From NCBI GenBank assembly GCA_007258455.2, contig VDFB02115090.1, forward strand, positions 186,001 to 250,000: a DNA stretch of 64,000 bases, given 5' to 3'. Positions 59,724 to 64,000 of the stretch are shown in pieces. Made by a program: the position numbers and the translations under genes. The notes below the pieces were generated by a model that saw nothing but the letters and a program-made list of their open reading frames with translations, had not been told where the DNA came from and did not search any database. Every line of letters starts with the position of its first letter. Positions within the stretch are counted from its first letter, which is position 1. Source of the stretch: Sequoia sempervirens (lineage: Eukaryota > Streptophyta > Pinopsida > Cupressales > Cupressaceae).

Positions 59724-62700
59724 CTCTTACCCATCGGGGTTGCATAGTGGGATGTTACACAACATCCCCAATACCAGCATTATGAGGATTTCCCTAAGAA
59801 GAACCATTTGTGTTGATTTTCAACACACTCTAAGGAGGAGGAGACCAATGCCTCTCCCTATTTATCTTCTGAAGAGGATGTTGACATCTATTTCTCATGA
59901 TTTGGCCAGCACCCTAAGCAACAACCCTCTGAAGAGGAAGGTTGAGACAAGAGCAACAAGCAACATCTCTCAGATCCACACCCTCAACCAAGTCACACTT
60001 AGCCGAAATAGTTTCTCCCAAAGAATGGAGAAATTTCCACACAAATATTGGACAACCAAATTCATATCTTAAAGAATCATGTGATTCCTCTCTAGCTAGA
60101 TATGCCAGATAATAAAGGTTGGTCCAAGAGCCCAAGCTACATGAAGAAAAGAAGTTTTAAAAGGTGCCTTCCCCCACCAGGCAAAGAACTTAGCCAAAGA
60201 AGAGACATGCTAACAATCTTGGTTCGACACACCCCACCAAAGGTTCCAAAGCTCCCTAGAGAAGGAACATTGGGAGAAGAGATGATTGACACTCTCCTCA
60301 CTATTACAACACAAAACACACATCGAGGGACCCTGGAACCCTTCCTTGCACAAGTTATCTGAAATAAGACATCGATTCTAGACCAACAGCCACATAAAAA
60401 ATTGCACTTAGGCCAAGAAAATTTGTTCCACATGTGCTTCCACCAAGGAACCTTAGTTTCCCCAAACATCTATCTAACCAACTCTCCATAACCTGCTAAA
60501 ACATAGTACTTCCCAGATAAATCACTGTTACTCCAAGAACGTGTGGAATTGCATTCACCATGGAATTGCATTCACGTGATGCAAGAATCTAAGCTATCTT
60601 TTTCCTAGCCTCCTTTGACCCTCTTGGTAGCCAATCCAAGGAGTGCTTTCATCGAAGACTAGCAGCCAACCCGATATTCTGAATAGTCTTATAATGCTCA
60701 ATCGTATTCCAACCCATCATAGTAAAATGGTCACAAAGAGGTTGGAGATGAAGGTAAGCAAAAAGAATAGAAGGATAACCATCGTAGGAATCCCACCAAA
60801 AAAGAGCTTGAGAACCCGTATGACAGATCCAAAAAAGCCCCTTTTTAACCAATTGAGCCCCCGATTTTAGAGTATGTCAAATCATAGATTCCCTTCCTTC
60901 TAAAGTGAAACGAGGAACATCAAAAGTGCTAACATCCTTAAGATACTTGTGGGTGAAAATATGAGCCCAAATTTGATGTTGACTAGTACACCAACACCAA
61001 TATAACTTGGTTGCAAGAGCTTTCCCATTCAAAACAGCAGAACGTAAGCCAAGGCCCCCCTCTTTCTGTAGCCTGCACATAGTTTCCCGATAAACAAGAC
61101 TCCACTTAGCCAACTGCAAGTTACAATTCCAAAGAAATTATTGTGAGATAACATCCAATTCCCTCAGGAAATACAAAGTATTTTCCTAAACAAAACACCT
61201 GTAAATAGGGAGAGCCTAGATAACATACTTTAGAAGAGTCACCCTTGCAGCAATAGAAATCCAACGATGGGTCCAATGATTGACCTTACTGTGTAGCTTA
61301 TCAAGCAATTTTTTCCAATAACACATGGGTTGCTTACCAACAACAAGAGGTATTCACAGAAAGACAAAGGTAATAGACCTAATCTGAAACCTCAAAATAT
61401 TAACAATCCACCATTGAATAGCCTAAGGAGTATTAAAAAAGAAGATAGACAATTTGTGCTCGTTGACTTTATAACCCAAAGCAGTAAGGTAAATATCCAA
61501 AGATTTCCTAAAAGAAATATCCTTCTGAAGGAAAGCCCTCCCCCTAAAAGAAGTGTCATCCACAAACTGAAGATGAGAGAGTTGTGGCAGCCCATTACCC
61601 CAACACCAACCTCAAGGATCCTGCCTTGGGAAACCCATAACTTAAGAAATCTGCCCAGAACCCTCAACCATAATAATAAAAAAATAAAGGGAGATGGAAT
61701 ATCCTTGAAGGCCCCTGGAAGCCCAAAAAGCTCAGAAGGTTCTCCATACATAATAATAGAAAAAGAGGAAGAGGTAACACAAATCATATTCCAACTAACC
61801 CAATCTAGACTAAAATGAAAGCTTAAGAGAATTCTCTACAAAAAAGCCACTTAACTCTATCATAAGCTTTGGCCATGTCCAACTTGATGAACATAGACTT
61901 ATCCTTAGAATTTTCCATAGAGTGAATGACTTCAAAGGCAACCACCACCCCATCCAGGATCTGTCTACCAGCCACAAAACCCCCTACTCCTTAGAGATCA
62001 TAGAAGGAAGACAAACTTTGAGCCTCTTTGCAATCAATTTAGTAATAATTTTATACACCACATTACAAAGAGCAATAGGTTTAAAGAATTCTAGTTGATC
62101 TACACCTTCCTTTTTAGGAATGAGAACTAGAAAAGTAGAGTTCAAGGCTCAAAGCATCTACTTATTGCGAAGATATTCCTGGGAAACCTCCAACAAATCT
62201 AAACTCATAATGTCCCAAAATTCCTAAAAAATTTCAATAGGAAAACCATCTGGACCTGAAGCCTTACCTTTATTCATTCCAAAAACAACCTCTTCCAATT
62301 TAGGCAAAGAAATCAGGTCGACAAGGAAATCATTCATCTCCTTAGAGTTCAGGGAGGGAATGTAAGCAAAGATCAAATTCTCCTCATCTTCTGCAAGGGG
62401 TGAATCCTCAAAAAAAAGATCCAAATAAAACTATCTAGCCTCACGAGACAAAGCCTGCAGAAAAGATATGTGGATCCCATCCGCATTGACCAGAGAAGAG
62501 ATAGAACTCTATTGCGATGAGCCTACATAGAATGATGGAAGAAAGCAATATTCCTTTCCATTCATGAAGCCAATCAATCCGATCCTTTTGCTTCTAGAAA
62601 ATCTCCTCCCAGATCTCCCACTCCACTACTCTTGAAGCCTGGGATTTCACTTGACCTAAAGCATCTAAGGAGACAAAATATTGAATTTGGTGAGTTATCA

Positions 62701-63326
62701 CATCAAGGCATGCCTGAACATTCCTCTTCATAACCTTAAGGTTGCCAAAACTTATCCTAGTCCATCTCTTAAGGTGAAATTTGACACACTGAAGTTTCTT
62801 AATAAAGGTGTGCATAGTTTTACCATAAGCAGGGCTTCTCTCACGCCACCACTATGCCATAAGATCATGCAAAGAAGACTCTCGAAGCCACATAAGATAA
62901 AACTTAAAAGGAGGATTCTTGGGAACTATAAAAGAGGTAACTAAAAGTTTAATTGGCCAATGATTAGAATCCCTCCAATCAAGAATTTCAGAACTAGTAA
63001 CCAATCTACCTCCCACCCAATAAAATGATACAAGAAATCTATCCAGCCTTTTCAAAGATCGCTTCCTCTCCACTCCATCTATTATTCCAATTGAAAACCC
63101 CATTGGAAGGCTTAACGTAAATTAAAGCTAGCGAATCCACATTCTCCTGAAAAAGATCAGAAGCAGGCCCAAGTCAAGGAAATCCTCCTCTTTTCTCCTC
63201 CAAGCTCAACAACTAAGACCCAAGGAAGATATGGAGCACAAGATCTAGCATACCTTATATGAGCCTAAAGATGGATTTTTTCATGAATATCAGTCAGGGC
63301 ATAAACATTAGTAACCAAAATGGTCT
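59724..63326 (-). pseudogene. LINE ORF2 relic: endonuclease, reverse transcriptase, zinc-knuckle region, RNase H start
   Basis: Pieces on the minus strand are in the expected order. EN: NVYALTDIHEKI and SCAPYLPWVLV (63.3-63.2 kb), then RLDRFLVSFYWVGG and SNHWPIKLL (63.0 kb). RT: NKGKASGPDGFPIEIF (62.25 kb) and FVDDTSF at 61555-61566, the catalytic Asp-Asp box with FVDD in place of YADD. C-terminal: WSLVYRETMCRLQKEGGLGL (61.1 kb), then the zf-RVT-like region VPWWKHMWNKFSWPKCNF (60.4 kb). RNase H start: INTNGSS and GNPHNAGIGDVV (59.8 kb). Many stops and frameshifts. The relic is cut at 63326 by an LTR start and ends beside the inverted-repeat element at 59723. LINE ORF2 nicks target DNA and reverse-transcribes its RNA. 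Confidence 0.85.
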
Positions 63327-64000
63327 TGTAATGCCTCGCCTCGCCACACAAACCTAGAGGAAGTTGCAATTAACTACTCAAATGTACTAATTTTTTTTTT
63401 GTTTAAGTACAAATAACATGCAAGTTCACTACCCATTTCCAACAACCTCTAAGGTTACGAGACTGAGATTACTTTAAAACCCAAACAAGAAACATGAATT
63501 GAAACCATAACATTTAATTACTTAATAAATTAAGAACACATACATTCCATACATGATAAATTACATCAAAGAATAAGAGATACCACATGATTTCAAATAA
63601 AAAGAATTTAACAATAAGATTACAACTCTCATTCCCTGAATGAGGTAAATCCAATAAGCATGGTTAAATAATACATCTTCCACCTCGATAACAAATGAGG
63701 GGTAATTAATTATAAGATTCAACTGAAATGAATTAAACATGAAATGAAACTGGATCCCATGAGATCTCCAACTGGAAATCTTGTCCACACGAACAAGAAG
63801 AAAACCCAATAGAATAAAGTGCACATTCCACCCAACCATTTGATACTTGAAGGCTCACCCCCCGTGCTAGGAGATAGTACCAAGGATTCCAAGAAAAGAC
63901 CATCTACCTCTAGACACAGGCTAATACATAACTAAACTGAATCAAATACAAACACGACACTTAACACAATGGTTACAATGCTTCTAGAGTTAAATAATCA
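63327..64000. mobile_element. Start of another giant LTR, running off the window
   Basis: LINE homology ends at 63326 and TGTAATGCCTCGCC begins. The following DNA resembles the start of the insertion at 26446: CCTCTAAGGTT near 63448 and 26575, and CCCCCCGTGCTAGGAGATA near 63857 against CCCCCCATGCTAGGAGATA near 27045. No interior is visible in the window, so LTR identity rests on the TGTAAYRCC start and the shared family. Confidence 0.5.

Noticed and set aside
59740..60072. Plus-strand 110-codon frame over the LINE
   Set aside because: Shadow of the minus-strand LINE C-terminus and RNase H start.
1..64000. CRISPR arrays, bacterial operons, rRNA genes
   Set aside because: No evenly spaced short identical repeats with unique spacers, no ribosome-binding-site context and no rRNA signature; the content is plant nuclear.

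Overview
The window looks like intergenic DNA from a large-genome plant nuclear chromosome, most likely a gymnosperm. This is inferred from AT-rich, densely nested degenerate retroelements, LTRs several kb long, a plant MATH-BTB gene relic, plant-type LINE RNase H domains and Ty3/gypsy elements primed by initiator Met tRNA. No intact protein-coding gene was found; every recognisable coding sequence is a relic or a transposon gene with stops or frameshifts.

Layout. 1-5.6 kb: a MATH-BTB (BPM-type) pseudogene on the minus strand (1667-2523), a 258-bp SINE-like insertion in its upstream sequence with a perfect 15-bp target duplication, then AT-rich DNA with four related hairpins. 5.6-11.3 kb: a purine-rich tract whose minus strand carries Pro/Ser/His-rich gag-like frames and a G-patch-like relic, ending in five perfect AT palindromes. 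11.5-25.75 kb: two paralogous pyrimidine-rich blocks enclosing a ~7.5-kb satellite array with a four-monomer higher-order repeat; a 618-bp element with 19-bp terminal inverted repeats interrupts the first block.

25.75-41.5 kb: a degenerate Helitron Rep/helicase gene broken up by a 5.5-kb LTR-like insertion (26448-31978), a 5'-truncated LINE (32825-35054) and a minus-strand gypsy element (35864-40319). The gypsy element is flanked, flush at both termini, by two direct copies of the same ~1.16-kb Helitron segment. The LINE carries an additional ORF downstream of its RNase H domain, joined by a TAATG stop/start overlap.

42.8-43.3 kb: a LINE RNase H relic. 45.2-55.4 kb: a gag-only LTR retrotransposon (LTRs 45201-49617 and 51627-55376, PBS, gag, PPT; no pol) with giant LTRs. 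These LTRs are nearly identical over most of their length but contain islands where the sequence differs while hairpin-forming ability is kept. 57.56-59.72 kb: a long inverted-repeat element. 59.7-63.3 kb: a degenerate minus-strand LINE ORF2 (EN, RT, zinc-knuckle region, start of RNase H). From 63327: the start of another giant LTR that runs off the window.

The parts do not form a pathway; the window is a record of nested insertions. Relative order can be read in places: the Helitron is older than the gypsy element with its flanking duplication, which is older than the LINE at 32825 (present in only one duplicate). Most premature stops are TAG or TGA at positions where CAG or CGA would read through, consistent with deamination of CHG- and CG-methylated silenced transposons. 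All identities are by eye and memory of families; no database search was run.
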